From the NCBI GenBank assembly GCA_963677695.2, contig CAXXUJ010000001.1, forward strand, positions 1,240,001 through 1,304,000: a stretch of 64,000 nucleotides of DNA, written 5' to 3'. The position numbers were made by a program, and so were the translations under genes. The stretch is from SABI01 sp963677695 (GTDB taxonomy: Bacteria > Spirochaetota > Spirochaetia > Sphaerochaetales > Sphaerochaetaceae). The notes under the pieces are model-generated. The model was not told where the DNA came from. It did no database searches and was given only the letters and a program-made list of their open reading frames with translations. This document shows positions 16,577 to 25,704 of the stretch, in pieces; positions within the stretch are counted from its first letter, which is position 1, and each line of letters begins with the position of its first letter.

Positions 16577-18355
16577 ATGGAACTTTCACCGAAAGAACAG
16601 GCAAAGAATCTCCCACATGCCCCCGGGGTATATCTCATGAAGGATGCTTCAGGAAAGGTCGTGTATGTAGGAAAAGCGAAGGACCTGAGGAACAGGGTGA
16701 CCAGCTACTTCCTTTCGGGGAAAGATATCAAGACCAGTTTTCTGGTGACCAAGATCGTTACGATCGATTATATTCTTACCGGAAATGAGTACGAGGCTCT
16801 TATCCTCGAGAACAATCTGATAAAGAAGTACAACCCTCACTACAATATCAGCCTCAAGGACGGGAAGAGTTATCCTCTGATCAGGATCACGAATGAAGAT
16901 TTCCCGAAGGTCTTCAAGACCCGTCGTGTCTTTCAGGACGGCTCCCGCTACTTCGGTCCCTATCCTGATGTGAAGAACCTCTATGGCTACCTTGAACTCA
17001 TTGAGAAACTGTTTCCGCTGAGAAAGTGCGGTACTCCCCTGAGAAAGCGTGTGACACCCTGTCTCTACTATCATATCGGACGCTGCTGCGGTCCGTGTGC
17101 GGGGAAGGTTACCAAGGAGGTCTATGGTGAATATATCAGGAAGGTGGTCGATTTCCTTGAAGGCTCCGATGATGAGCTGATCAAGGCGACAAAGGCTGAG
17201 ATGCTTGAAGCCTCGAAGAGTCTCAATTTCGAGAAGGCTGCACAGAAGAGAGATCTGCTTCAGGCCCTTGAATCAGTCTCACGGGTACAGCAGGTGGAGG
17301 ACTTCTCCCTTGAAAGCCGCGACTATCTGGCCGTGGAGATGAGAATGCACCTGGCTACCGTCTCCATCCTCCAGATACGTGACGGGAAACTGATGGGAAA
17401 GGCGCTCTACAGAGCCGAAACACTCGGTGATGAGACCGAGACCCTGATTCATTTCATTACCCAGTACTATTCGGAAGGGGGGAATCTTCCCCAGCAGATA
17501 TTTGTTTCTCATGATGTGGACAGTTCTCTGATCCGTTCCTTTGTCAACCAGGAACTTCACTTCGATGTAGAGGTGAATGTTCCCACCGAAGGAAAGCATT
17601 ACCGGGTGCTCAGGATGAGCAGCGAGAACGCTTCAAGAGACGTGGAGAAGAGATTGAAGAGCCGGGAAAATCCTGAGGCGCTTGAGGAGCTTATGCAGGT
17701 GCTTGATCTCGAGGAGATTCCGAAGGTGATCGAAGGATTCGATATAGCACAGCTGAGCGGGAAATATACGGTAGCTTCGCTGATCAATTTCCGTGACGGT
17801 CATCCTGATAAGAAGAACTACCGCAGGTTCAATATCAGGAGCCTTGATGGAAAGATCGATGACTATGGTGCCATCAGGGAGGCCGTCTCGAGGCGCTATT
17901 CGCGTCTGATTCGGGAGAAGAAACGGCTTCCGAACCTGATAATGATCGATGGAGGACAGGGCCAGGTGAACAGTGCGAGGGAAGCTCTTCTAACCCTCGG
18001 ACTCGATACCCTTCCCGTGATCGGCCTGGCTAAGGAGAGGGAGGAGATCTATTTCCCTGATGAGAGAGATGTTCTCACCCTTCCCCTTGATTCTCCCGGC
18101 CTTCGGGTCCTGATAGCTATCAGGGATGAAACTCACCGCTTTGCGACATCACTGAACCAGTCTCAGCGTTCGAAAGAGGCTTCATTCTCTCTTCTTGAGT
18201 CTATCCCCGGTATCGGAGGAGCGAGGTCGAAGCGGTTGATGAGTACCTTCGGGACCTTGGAAGATATTCTTTCGAGCTCCGCTGAAGATATAGCTCACGA
18301 GGCTCAGATTCCAGTCGATGTGGCTGAACGGCTGCTCAGAACACTCCATCTGTAG
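16577..18355 (+). CDS. uvrC: excinuclease ABC subunit C
   Basis: A 592-residue UvrC, the dual-incision nuclease of nucleotide excision repair. It has an N-terminal GIY-YIG domain (PGVYLMKDASGKVVYVGKAKDLRNRV), a cysteine region (CTPCLYYHIGRCCGPCAGKV), a UVR domain (~200-235), an RNase-H-like endonuclease domain (IEGFDIAQLSGKYTVASLI and MIDGGQGQVNSA) and C-terminal tandem HhH (SIPGIGGARSKRLM). The first residues MELSPKEQAKNLPHAPG fit ATG 16577. Its 3' end overlaps the convergent holA by 20 bp. Confidence 0.95.
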   Translation: MELSPKEQAKNLPHAPGVYLMKDASGKVVYVGKAKDLRNRVTSYFLSGKDIKTSFLVTKIVTIDYILTGNEYEALILENNLIKKYNPHYNISLKDGKSYPLIRITNEDFPKVFKTRRVFQDGSRYFGPYPDVKNLYGYLELIEKLFPLRKCGTPLRKRVTPCLYYHIGRCCGPCAGKVTKEVYGEYIRKVVDFLEGSDDELIKATKAEMLEASKSLNFEKAAQKRDLLQALESVSRVQQVEDFSLESRDYLAVEMRMHLATVSILQIRDGKLMGKALYRAETLGDETETLIHFITQYYSEGGNLPQQIFVSHDVDSSLIRSFVNQELHFDVEVNVPTEGKHYRVLRMSSENASRDVEKRLKSRENPEALEELMQVLDLEEIPKVIEGFDIAQLSGKYTVASLINFRDGHPDKKNYRRFNIRSLDGKIDDYGAIREAVSRRYSRLIREKKRLPNLIMIDGGQGQVNSAREALLTLGLDTLPVIGLAKEREEIYFPDERDVLTLPLDSPGLRVLIAIRDETHRFATSLNQSQRSKEASFSLLESIPGIGGARSKRLMSTFGTLEDILSSSAEDIAHEAQIPVDVAERLLRTLHL

Positions 18356-19385
18356 TGATCGTGAGGTAAGAGGGAGCTTCGTTCTTTTTCCCTTTGTGCA
18401 GGAAGATGGTCGAAACCATGAGTTCGAGGAGTATCTGCTCCAGTTCCTTTGGGTTCTCTCTGACTGATACATCGTATTCACCAAGCAGTGCGATAATATC
18501 TCTGCACTGGGAAAGGGAGTACCGTTTCGTTGCTTCCCGGTAGATCTCATGATCCTTCTTGCGGGTGATAGGTGCCTTTTTCCCATTCACCGTAGCACTT
18601 TTCGCGCTCTCTTCCCAGCCCATGCCGTTTTGAAGATGTTCCTGCATCGACGTGAGACGTCTGAAAATCCACAGAAGGATGGATATGACGGCGATCCCGC
18701 CTCCAGATTCCTCAGCCATCAGGGCGCTGAGGGTCTTCATCGTATGCTGATAGGAATTGGTGGCCATCGACTCAAAGAGGGAGAAGACGCTTTCACTTCT
18801 CGTGTGTTGTATGTAGGACTCGATGTCGGCCTCACTGATGTGTGATTTTCCTTCGCTGGAGAGGAACTGCCCGAGCATCGAGAGCGTGGATCTCAGGATC
18901 GCGGTATCGTTCTCAACAAGATCGAGAAGAAGGGTGATCGCATCCTCATCGATCGAAAGGGATAGAGATGAACAGGCCTGCCTCACCCACTGAGGCTTGC
19001 GGGAATCGAACATCTCGTAGAAGACTTTCTTCGCACTCTTATCTATCACGGTGTCGAGCTTCCTTGGAAGGCGGAATTCCTGTGAGATCAGGACGAGAGT
19101 GGAAGAGGAAGAAGGATTTTTACAATAATCGACGATCGAATTTACCAGAGCCTGCGGTGCATTTTCCAGCTGACTCAAGATGACGAGTGCATGATCACTG
19201 AAAAGGGAATTATTCTGCAGAATCTCGAACATCTCGCCATTGAGCGTTTCAAACTGATAGAACCGGTGGACATCGGGGGCGCTCCCGTTTTCTTTGGTGA
19301 TGGCTGCTCTTATCTCTTTGAGGAAGGCGCTCTTGTCACCCGACTCAGGTCCGGTAAGAGCATAGACCGGAAATATACTACTCAT
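18336..19385 (-). CDS. holA: DNA polymerase III delta subunit
   Basis: A 349-residue HolA-type clamp-loader subunit with an AAA+-like fold lacking a functional Walker A. The N-terminus reads VYALTGPESGDKSAFLKEI; the C-terminal collar helices contain LLWIFRRLTSMQEHL and RYSLSQCRDIIALLGEYD. Its ATG overlaps the lexA stop by 8 bp, so it is the last gene of the hprK-ptsH-lexA-holA run. Confidence 0.85.
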   Translation of the reverse strand: MSSIFPVYALTGPESGDKSAFLKEIRAAITKENGSAPDVHRFYQFETLNGEMFEILQNNSLFSDHALVILSQLENAPQALVNSIVDYCKNPSSSSTLVLISQEFRLPRKLDTVIDKSAKKVFYEMFDSRKPQWVRQACSSLSLSIDEDAITLLLDLVENDTAILRSTLSMLGQFLSSEGKSHISEADIESYIQHTRSESVFSLFESMATNSYQHTMKTLSALMAEESGGGIAVISILLWIFRRLTSMQEHLQNGMGWEESAKSATVNGKKAPITRKKDHEIYREATKRYSLSQCRDIIALLGEYDVSVRENPKELEQILLELMVSTIFLHKGKKNEAPSYLTITTDGVF

Positions 19386-19992
19386 AGTCTCGAATGATCA
19401 GCTGCAGTTTGCCGAGGACGGTCACATCCCTTGAGAATATGGATCCGTACTTTGAGTTTTCAGGACGGAGTTCGATGGCATGAGAAGTAAGGAAATACCG
19501 TTTCATAGTCACTCCCTTCTCTTCTCCGACTCTCGCAACAACAATTTCCCCGTTGCGTGCCTGAGCACCGCTCTTGATGATGGCAAGGTCTCCATCCATG
19601 ATCCCCGCATCCATCATGCTGTCACCTTCGACATGGAGGGCGAAGAAATCACCATGCGCCGAAAGCATTTTGGAAGGGATATGGAGATCATATTCCTTGT
19701 TCTCCTCTGAGAGGATGGGCGCCCCGGCAGCGGTAGATCCGAGGACGGGGATGGAAATAGTTTCGACCGAGGAACCTGTGGAAAAGCCGACCACACCTGT
19801 TGAACGGGAAATGCCGCTTGCTGAGTGGGTAGCCCCTTTTCTCTCAAGTGCTTTCAGGTGGTCATGTGCCGCTTTGACTGTGATCCCGAATCTTCCTGCG
19901 ATGTCACGCACGGAGGGAGAATATGAATGCTCTTCAATATACTCCTTGATAAAATTCAGTACTTCAGTCTGCCTTGCAGTCAACTCTTTCAC
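19378..19992 (-). CDS. lexA: LexA repressor
   Basis: A 204-residue SOS repressor. It has an N-terminal winged helix (ELTARQTEVLNFIKEYI and SPSVRDIAGRFGIT), an Ala-Gly cleavage site in TAAGAP (~86-91), the catalytic Ser in EGDSMMDAG and the Lys in VTMKRYF. The GTG start has GGAGGG before it. There is no independent promoter space behind ptsH, and no GAAC-N4-GTTC box was seen nearby, so its own SOS operator may differ from the Gram-positive type or lie before hprK. Confidence 0.93.
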   Translation of the reverse strand: MKELTARQTEVLNFIKEYIEEHSYSPSVRDIAGRFGITVKAAHDHLKALERKGATHSASGISRSTGVVGFSTGSSVETISIPVLGSTAAGAPILSEENKEYDLHIPSKMLSAHGDFFALHVEGDSMMDAGIMDGDLAIIKSGAQARNGEIVVARVGEEKGVTMKRYFLTSHAIELRPENSKYGSIFSRDVTVLGKLQLIIRDYE

Positions 19993-20001
19993 GATTCCCT
20001 C

Positions 20002-20265
20002 CTACTCTTCGAATCTGTTGAGAAACAGCTGCTCGATTGCATCTGCAGCCTCTGCCTCATCCGGGCCATCGGTTGAGATGGTGATTTTGGATTTATAGGC
20101 AGCCCCAAGGGTGATAATACCCATGATCGATTTCCCGTTGATCTTCATCTTGTCTTTTTCCATGAAAAGTTGAGATGAAAATGAATTCGCAACCTTTACG
20201 ATAAGGGCTGCAGGACGTGCATGAATACCTGCCCTGTTCAGTACTTCGACTTCTCTCTCTACCAT
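20002..20265 (-). CDS. ptsH: phosphocarrier protein HPr
   Basis: An 87-residue HPr with the PTS phosphorylation histidine in NRAGIHARPA and the HPr-kinase serine in GKSIMGIITLGA. It lies directly behind hprK, whose product phosphorylates that serine. No PTS enzymes are in this window, so a regulatory role (as in other spirochaetes with an incomplete PTS) is possible. Confidence 0.93.
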   Translation of the reverse strand: MVEREVEVLNRAGIHARPAALIVKVANSFSSQLFMEKDKMKINGKSIMGIITLGAAYKSKITISTDGPDEAEAADAIEQLFLNRFEE

Positions 20266-20267
20266 GA

Positions 20268-21248
20268 TCAGAAAGTCTCCTCGTTGTTATAATACAGATT
20301 TCTGGCTGATTCACTTTCAAGCCATTTCAGAACACTCTGATCAAATTCCTTTGCAGAGTAATAACCTAATTTTTTCAGTCGTTCGTTACGGGCGGCAGTC
20401 TCTATGATGATAGGGACGTTCCTTCCCGGTTTGACGGGGAGCACGAGCTTGGGAATCTCAATGCCCAGGAGGTTTTCAGTCATCTCCTCCCCGATTCTCT
20501 CATATGATTTGGTTGAGTCCCACTCCTCCAGGTGCGCAAGGAGCTGGATCTGTTTCTTGTCACGGATCGATCCTACACCGAAGAGGTTGGCGAGGTTAAG
20601 AATTCCCAGTCCTCTGATCTCCATATGGTGGGCAAGGGATGGGTTCTCTCCGCTTCCGATCAGGAAGGTATCGCTTATATTCCTGAGTTTTACCGTATCA
20701 TCAGAGATGAGGCGGTGGCCGCGGTCAATCAGTTCGAGAGCGGTCTCGCTCTTTCCGACTCCGCTGTCCCCGGTGATAAGAACGCCGATACCGTAGACTT
20801 CCACGAGTACCCCGTGGATCGTGACTGTTTCGGCAAAGACTTCATCGAGCATCTGAATGAGTCCGCGGGAAAAGTCTGCTGAGTCGAGGCTGGTCTGCAG
20901 AACCGAACAGCCCGATCTTTCCACGATCTCAATGATCTGGGGGGAGGGGGTGAAGCCGTCACAGAAGATGCAGGTAGGTATGGTATAGCTGAAGAGCTGC
21001 TTGACTGTATCGAGGTTCTTGTTCTTTTCAAGCATCTCGATATAGTGAATCTCGCCGCGCCCGAAGACCTGAATACTCTCGTGGGAGAATTCTTCGAAGT
21101 AGCCGCTCAAGGGGAGTCCCGGTCGGCTTATCTTGCTCGTTGTGAGGATCCGCGACAGTCCGCTTCTTCCTGCGATACAGGAAAGCTGGAGATGATTATG
21201 TTCCTTGAGATCCATATCGAGCAGATCGAGGATAGAAAATCCTGCCAT
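20268..21248 (-). CDS. hprK: HPr kinase/phosphorylase
   Basis: A ~326-residue HprK, which phosphorylates and dephosphorylates HPr on serine. The P-loop GDSGVGKSE (~155-163) and the downstream signature around IEIRGLGILNLANLFG are present. An upstream GTG (21254) would lie 1 nt from the GGAGG, so ATG 21248, 7 nt from it, is preferred. It starts an operon with ptsH, lexA and holA. Confidence 0.93.
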   Translation of the reverse strand: MAGFSILDLLDMDLKEHNHLQLSCIAGRSGLSRILTTSKISRPGLPLSGYFEEFSHESIQVFGRGEIHYIEMLEKNKNLDTVKQLFSYTIPTCIFCDGFTPSPQIIEIVERSGCSVLQTSLDSADFSRGLIQMLDEVFAETVTIHGVLVEVYGIGVLITGDSGVGKSETALELIDRGHRLISDDTVKLRNISDTFLIGSGENPSLAHHMEIRGLGILNLANLFGVGSIRDKKQIQLLAHLEEWDSTKSYERIGEEMTENLLGIEIPKLVLPVKPGRNVPIIIETAARNERLKKLGYYSAKEFDQSVLKWLESESARNLYYNNEETF

Positions 21249-21276
21249 GGTCACGCCTCCTTTTTACCTGAGTATA

Positions 21277-21306
21277 TCATACGGGAACAACTCTATGTTT
21301 GTTAAG
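21277..21306 (-). promoter_or_regulatory. sigma-70 promoter of the hprK operon
   Basis: Reading leftward, TTAACA (21306-21301), 18 bp and TATGAT (21282-21277) precede a 28-nt leader with AAAGGAGG. Confidence 0.55.
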
Positions 21307-21386
21307 TGGTTTTTTCAGGACTTGAAGATTTTTTTCAGATAGAATGATCGTATAAGGTATGGGGAACAGCAATACGGGGAAAGGAA

Positions 21387-21896
21387 TTAGCTTCCTATCT
21401 GAGCGAAAAGTATCACATGGTTATGTCCGTACTCTTTCGCACAGCCCGGACAGGTTGTGTAGAAAGCGAGAATACGACCGTCAGAAACTCCTTTGGCCGT
21501 TAGGGCCTCGTTCATCTCCTCCATCCATTTCTTCATCTGACTGAATGGTCCGTCAAAGGCCTTTGCATACCATGTTCCTTCAATTGCTGCTGCTTCATAT
21601 CCCGGCACATCTTTCTCCACGAGCATATAGTGGTGAGCCTTCCATTTAGATACATCTTCCGATAGCATGAGGTATCGGTCTGAAGGTTGAGCCTCAGCCT
21701 CCATTATCGCCTTCTGTGCATCGCTCATCACCTTTCTCATATTGATCGGGACATAGAATATGCTTCGCGTCGTTGTCTTGATGAATCTCAATCCTGAGAA
21801 TGAAAACTCCTTTTCATCCCAGGGTGCGGGATCGAATACCGCGCAGCATCCTGTAGGATTGTTCGTTAGGTCCATGACCGGGAGTTGTGTTTCCAT
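21387..21896 (-). CDS. conserved protein with C-terminal CPGC motif, function unknown
   Basis: A soluble 169-residue protein. I recognise it only as a conserved bacterial family, often loosely labelled 'hydrolase' or GyrI-like; its function is not known. Features are an early CC pair (PTGCCAVFDPAPWDEKEF), a middle block SIFYVPINMRKVM and a C-terminal TTCPGCAKEYGHNHVILFA, a possible metal or redox Cys/His site. ATG 21896 is chosen because GAGGAG lies 6 nt upstream; the reading frame extends to 21983 without an SD. It is separated from hpf by a terminator and is probably monocistronic. Confidence 0.6.
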   Translation of the reverse strand: METQLPVMDLTNNPTGCCAVFDPAPWDEKEFSFSGLRFIKTTTRSIFYVPINMRKVMSDAQKAIMEAEAQPSDRYLMLSEDVSKWKAHHYMLVEKDVPGYEAAAIEGTWYAKAFDGPFSQMKKWMEEMNEALTAKGVSDGRILAFYTTCPGCAKEYGHNHVILFAQIGS

Positions 21897-21963
21897 ATCG
21901 TACTCCTCATCTGATTTCAGCTCCTTTTCAAGCTGTTTTCGTGTCAGGAAAAGATCGAAAGGG

Positions 21964-21990
21964 GACAAAGAAGCCCCGGTCACCCGGGGC
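21964..21990 (-). terminator. intrinsic terminator after hpf
   Basis: GCCCCGG (21973-21979) pairs with CCGGGGC (21984-21990) around a 4-nt loop. Reading leftward it is followed by TTCTTTGT. It ends the long ymdB-to-hpf operon. Confidence 0.7.
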
Positions 21991-22009
21991 CTGAATCACC
22001 GATTATTTA

Positions 22010-22306
22010 TCAATGTTCCTGAATTTTTCCTTTCTCCTTTCGAGCGAGAGCATCGAGCTTGTCAATAAGCAGTTCAATCCCTTCGTAGAGCTCGTAACAC
22101 TCAGTGTTCACCATCTTGACGGGTCCCCATGAAAAATGAACTTTGGCTTCGAGGTGGTACCCCTGACCTACATGTTCCTTATTGACGGTTATTGCCAGAT
22201 CGTGAATATATTTTTCGGCGAATGAGAGCTTCTGCAGCTTCTTGTCGAAAAAATCCCTTGTTGTGTCGCTCACATTGTAGTGGACGCCTTTGATTTCTAA
22301 ATTCAT
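22010..22306 (-). CDS. hpf: ribosome hibernation promoting factor, short type
   Basis: A 98-residue HPF/YfiA-family protein (NLEIKGVHYNVSDTTRDFFDKKLQKL at the start) that binds the 30S decoding region of idle ribosomes. It lacks the C-terminal dimerisation domain of long HPF. ATG 22306 follows AAGGAGG; an upstream in-frame start at 22324 would place the SD inside the gene. It lies next to rpoN, as in many bacteria. Confidence 0.9.
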   Translation of the reverse strand: MNLEIKGVHYNVSDTTRDFFDKKLQKLSFAEKYIHDLAITVNKEHVGQGYHLEAKVHFSWGPVKMVNTECYELYEGIELLIDKLDALARKEKGKIQEH

Positions 22307-22378
22307 AGGTCCTCCTTGATACAAATCATACCTTAAGGATACTTCTGTGAGGGTAAAATGTCAAATAAAAGGGATTTT

Positions 22379-23791
22379 TTATCGTTCGTAGGAGGAATCG
22401 ATCTGAAGTTCCTTCCGGTACTTGTTCACTGTTCTGCGTGCGATGGAGATCCCCTTCTCCTGAAGAATATTTGCTATTTTTTGGTCACTGAGAGCTTTAC
22501 CTGACGTGTTTCCCTGAATGATCTCGTCTATCATCTCCTTTACCGCACGCTTGGAAACCTCTCCGCTCTGAGAGGATGAACTCTGTAAGGATGAGCTGAA
22601 AAGCTCCTTCATAGCCAGAATGCCGAAATCTGTGTCGATATATTTTCCGTTCACAGCTCTGCTGATCGTTGTTTCATGGACGCCGACTTCTCCTGCGATA
22701 TCACGGTAGGTGAGGGGTTTCAGTTTCGCAGGTCCTTCTAAAAAGAAGTCGTGCTGCTTCTCAAGGAGGATGATTCCTATCTTGCGAATCGTATCATACC
22801 TCATCTTCACACTTGACTGGAGCTGACCGGCCTTGCGAAGGGCATCCCGGATATAGGAGTTCGCTTCTTTTTTCTCATCAGGTCCCGCTTCTTCAGCGAG
22901 TGAGGAGAATTCTTCATCTATGATGAGTTCTGGGAGTGTTCCCGTGTTCATATGGAGACGGAGGGCATTATCGATGCGCTTCACACTCAGTTCCGGTACG
23001 ATGTACTGGATATCTCCTGAATCGAAGCCGCTGGCGGGGTAGGGATCGAGTGTTCTCAGGTAGTCATAAAGCATGGTGATCTTATCTTCGTCTGTTGAGA
23101 GTGCTTTTGCGATATTCTTGAATTTCCCTGATTTCAGTTTTTCCAGGTGGTGACGTACCATCTCTGAAAAGATACTGAGGTCTTCTCCGTCGACACCGTC
23201 CAGCTTTGCCTGGAGAATTAGGGACTCGCGTACGTCGGTGACTGCGATTCCTGCAGGGTCGAGGGACTGTACGAGCGTGAGAGCCTCCTGCAGCAGTTTC
23301 GCCTGAGAGGAGGGTGCGAGCTCTTCCACCGGGTTTCTGTGAAATCCGTTATGGTCGAGATTGCTTATGATCAGGCATGCAAGGTCATAGGTCCCCTCAT
23401 CGACAGGGATGCAGCCGAGCTGCTCGAGAAGATGGTCCTGAAGAGACTCGGGTGAGGTGAGAGCGCCCTCTAAGAACATCTTGTTATTATCACTCGCCGC
23501 CTGGTCGAAGGTGCCTGAGGTTCTGATTCCCATTGACTTGTCCGATCCGTAGCTGCTTTTATCGCTGTAGTCATCAACCACGCTCCCCTGTGAAGAGAGG
23601 GAGGAGAGGCGTTCAATCGAGATGTTTCTCTCCGGCGGGATGATCAGCGCAGGGTTCTGTTCGATCTCGTTTTTGATGCGATCGTGAAGTTCCAGGTTGT
23701 TCATCGCTAACACTTCAAGGGTCTGGATAAGCTGAGGGGAGAGGACGAGCTGCTGTTTCAGTGACTGGTTGAGTGACAGGCTGTTGTTCAC
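22379..23791 (-). CDS. rpoN: RNA polymerase sigma-54 factor
   Basis: A 470-residue sigma-54. It has a Gln/Leu-rich region I (LNQSLKQQLVLSPQLIQTLEVLA), a core-binding region III, a helix-turn-helix at YRDIAGEVGVHETTISRAV and the C-terminal RpoN box ARRTVNKYRKEL. Its ATG overlaps the lptB stop by 4 bp. Bacterial enhancer-binding activators are not seen in the window, and I found no convincing -24/-12 promoter here. Confidence 0.95.
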   Translation of the reverse strand: MNNSLSLNQSLKQQLVLSPQLIQTLEVLAMNNLELHDRIKNEIEQNPALIIPPERNISIERLSSLSSQGSVVDDYSDKSSYGSDKSMGIRTSGTFDQAASDNNKMFLEGALTSPESLQDHLLEQLGCIPVDEGTYDLACLIISNLDHNGFHRNPVEELAPSSQAKLLQEALTLVQSLDPAGIAVTDVRESLILQAKLDGVDGEDLSIFSEMVRHHLEKLKSGKFKNIAKALSTDEDKITMLYDYLRTLDPYPASGFDSGDIQYIVPELSVKRIDNALRLHMNTGTLPELIIDEEFSSLAEEAGPDEKKEANSYIRDALRKAGQLQSSVKMRYDTIRKIGIILLEKQHDFFLEGPAKLKPLTYRDIAGEVGVHETTISRAVNGKYIDTDFGILAMKELFSSSLQSSSSQSGEVSKRAVKEMIDEIIQGNTSGKALSDQKIANILQEKGISIARRTVNKYRKELQIDSSYER

Positions 23792-24528
23792 AGGATTGCT
23801 CCCTTGGAGAAGTCTTCACCGAAATAGTGGTTGATAGCTTCTGTGTTGGCAAGCAGGTCATCCTTCGTTCCTGAAGCAAGGAGCTCTCCCTGGTGGATGA
23901 TATAGGCAGTGTTTGTGATACTTAAAGTATCTCTTACATTGTGGTCTGTGACAAGAACACCGATTCCCTTCCTTGCGAGCTTTGTTATCAGGGTCTTGAT
24001 CTCATAGATCGCTTTCGGGTCGATTCCTGCGAAGGGTTCGTCAAGGAGGAGAAACTTTGGATTACCGGCAAGGGCACGGGCGATCTCGGTTCTTCTCCTC
24101 TCTCCTCCGCTCAGTGTATAGCCTTTCTGATTCATCACTCCTGTAATACCGAATTCCTCAAGGAGAGAGTCGACAAGGTCATCCTTCTGTTTTCGACTCA
24201 GGTCGTTTCTCGTATCCGCAACAAGGGCGATATTGTTCCTCACACTCAGTTTTCTGAAGATGGAAGGTTCCTGAGGAAGGTAGCTTATACCTTTTCTCGA
24301 ACGTTTATGCATAGGAAGGTGGTGAATGTCCTCACCGTAAAAGTAGATCGTTCCCCCGTCAGGGCGTATGAAGCCTACGATCATATAGAAGATCGTGGTC
24401 TTTCCGGCACCGTTCGGGCCGAGCAGACCGACCACTTCACCGGGATTCATGGAAAAGGAGACACCATTCACGACACACTTTCTGCCGTAGTTCTTCGTGA
24501 TTTCCGATATCTTGAGAGCGTTATCCAT
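23788..24528 (-). CDS. lptB: LPS export ABC transporter ATP-binding protein
   Basis: A 246-residue LptB ATPase with Walker A GPNGAGKTT, signature LSGGERRR, Walker B FLLLDEPFAGID and the LptB-type region PQEPSIFRKLSV. ATG 24528 lies just behind GGGAGAG; a TTG one codon earlier is also possible. It follows lptC and lptA in the usual order, so the cell probably exports an LPS- or lipoglycan-like molecule across its envelope. The permeases LptF and LptG are not in this window. Confidence 0.92.
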   Translation of the reverse strand: MDNALKISEITKNYGRKCVVNGVSFSMNPGEVVGLLGPNGAGKTTIFYMIVGFIRPDGGTIYFYGEDIHHLPMHKRSRKGISYLPQEPSIFRKLSVRNNIALVADTRNDLSRKQKDDLVDSLLEEFGITGVMNQKGYTLSGGERRRTEIARALAGNPKFLLLDEPFAGIDPKAIYEIKTLITKLARKGIGVLVTDHNVRDTLSITNTAYIIHQGELLASGTKDDLLANTEAINHYFGEDFSKGAIL

Positions 24529-25159
24529 CAATCTCTCCCTGGATCTCTCCGCTCATCTCGATCTCATTCGTATCGGTGTGAATGATCGTTATGGCTGCCT
24601 CATAGAGATTGTTTTTATAGGTTACCTTCGCATTCCCTGCGATGGTGATAAGACCGTTCTCTCTGTCAATGGTAATGGTATTGCCCTTGGCCTTCATTAC
24701 CCCCTCATCAGTATTGCGTGCGATCATGGCAGAGACATGAAGCTGCATGAGACCGGTCGTGTTGTTATAGCTCATATACCCGCTGCTCGCAACGAGCTCA
24801 TGGGGAATATCTTCCACCTCAACCCAACCGTCCGAAAGGAGGGAGGTCTTCTGACGGTCAAAGGAAATCTCATTGGTCCTGATCGTGATACCGTTTTCGT
24901 TATCGACTATCGTTACCTTTCCGGTACCGGTCAGGTAGCGGGAGTCTGGACCGACCAGTTCGATTCTCTGTGCCCGGAATGCTATATCGCCAACCTCGAC
25001 AGATGCTCCCTGAGTCAGGACGATAGTCTCACGCCCTTCCACCATGACAGCACGTGTATAGCCGCCCTTGAAGCTGATTGAATCTTCTGCTGCAAGGAGT
25101 GTTGATACGGCGAGTGCAATGAGGATGCATGCTGTGAGTCGGTACATTCTATGTGTCAT
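24521..25159 (-). CDS. lptA: LptA/OstA-like periplasmic LPS-transport protein
   Basis: A 212-residue exported protein with a signal peptide (~1-24, ending LLAAED) and OstA-type beta-jellyroll repeats such as ITIRTNEISFDRQ and MKAKGNTITIDRENGLI. It would bridge LptC and the outer membrane LptD. The ATG overlaps the LptC stop (ATGA), so the two are translationally coupled. Confidence 0.8.
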   Translation of the reverse strand: MTHRMYRLTACILIALAVSTLLAAEDSISFKGGYTRAVMVEGRETIVLTQGASVEVGDIAFRAQRIELVGPDSRYLTGTGKVTIVDNENGITIRTNEISFDRQKTSLLSDGWVEVEDIPHELVASSGYMSYNNTTGLMQLHVSAMIARNTDEGVMKAKGNTITIDRENGLITIAGNAKVTYKNNLYEAAITIIHTDTNEIEMSGEIQGEIDG

Positions 25160-25704
25160 CTGGATATATGTCCTTCCTCTAAAACATTGAATTCAAACAG
25201 TTTTTTATTGAGATCACCGGTGAAACCGATCCCTGACAGTATATCACCTTTTTCATTTGTGAGTGAGGTTCTCTGATCAGAATCAGTTGAAAGCAGACGT
25301 TTTTTACTCTCGTAGAGGAGCTCTTCACCCTGAATCAGGAACTCCCCTTCATGAACAGAGACATTATATCCCCGAGCAATATGGATGGTATCCGAATCTG
25401 TATCAATTGTAAGCTCACCGGCATGGCCACTGAAGAGCATAGATCCGTCACTGCCAGTCTGCTCAAAGTCCGCCTCGACAAAGTATGCGAGATTTTCATT
25501 CTCTGTGATCTCTATCAGGTCGGCATTGACGCTCATCAGCTCGTTCGAACTCTGTGATACCTGATACCTTCCGTTCAGCAGCCTGATATCTGGAAAACTC
25601 TCTTCGATGCCACTCTCCATAGCTGCCTCTTCCTGGAAGGTGCATCCAAAAAAGGAGATCATGAGCAGGAGCATGACTGCAAGAAGGGAGTGGAGCCGTA
25701 TCAT
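25156..25704 (-). CDS. lptC: LptC-like lipoprotein
   Basis: A 182-residue protein. The lipobox is SFFGC, so it is probably a lipoprotein rather than the transmembrane-anchored LptC of enterics. The body resembles LptC/YrbK jellyroll sequences (MSVNADLIEITENENLAYFVEADFEQ). The call rests partly on its position before lptA and lptB. Confidence 0.65.
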   Translation of the reverse strand: MIRLHSLLAVMLLLMISFFGCTFQEEAAMESGIEESFPDIRLLNGRYQVSQSSNELMSVNADLIEITENENLAYFVEADFEQTGSDGSMLFSGHAGELTIDTDSDTIHIARGYNVSVHEGEFLIQGEELLYESKKRLLSTDSDQRTSLTNEKGDILSGIGFTGDLNKKLFEFNVLEEGHISR

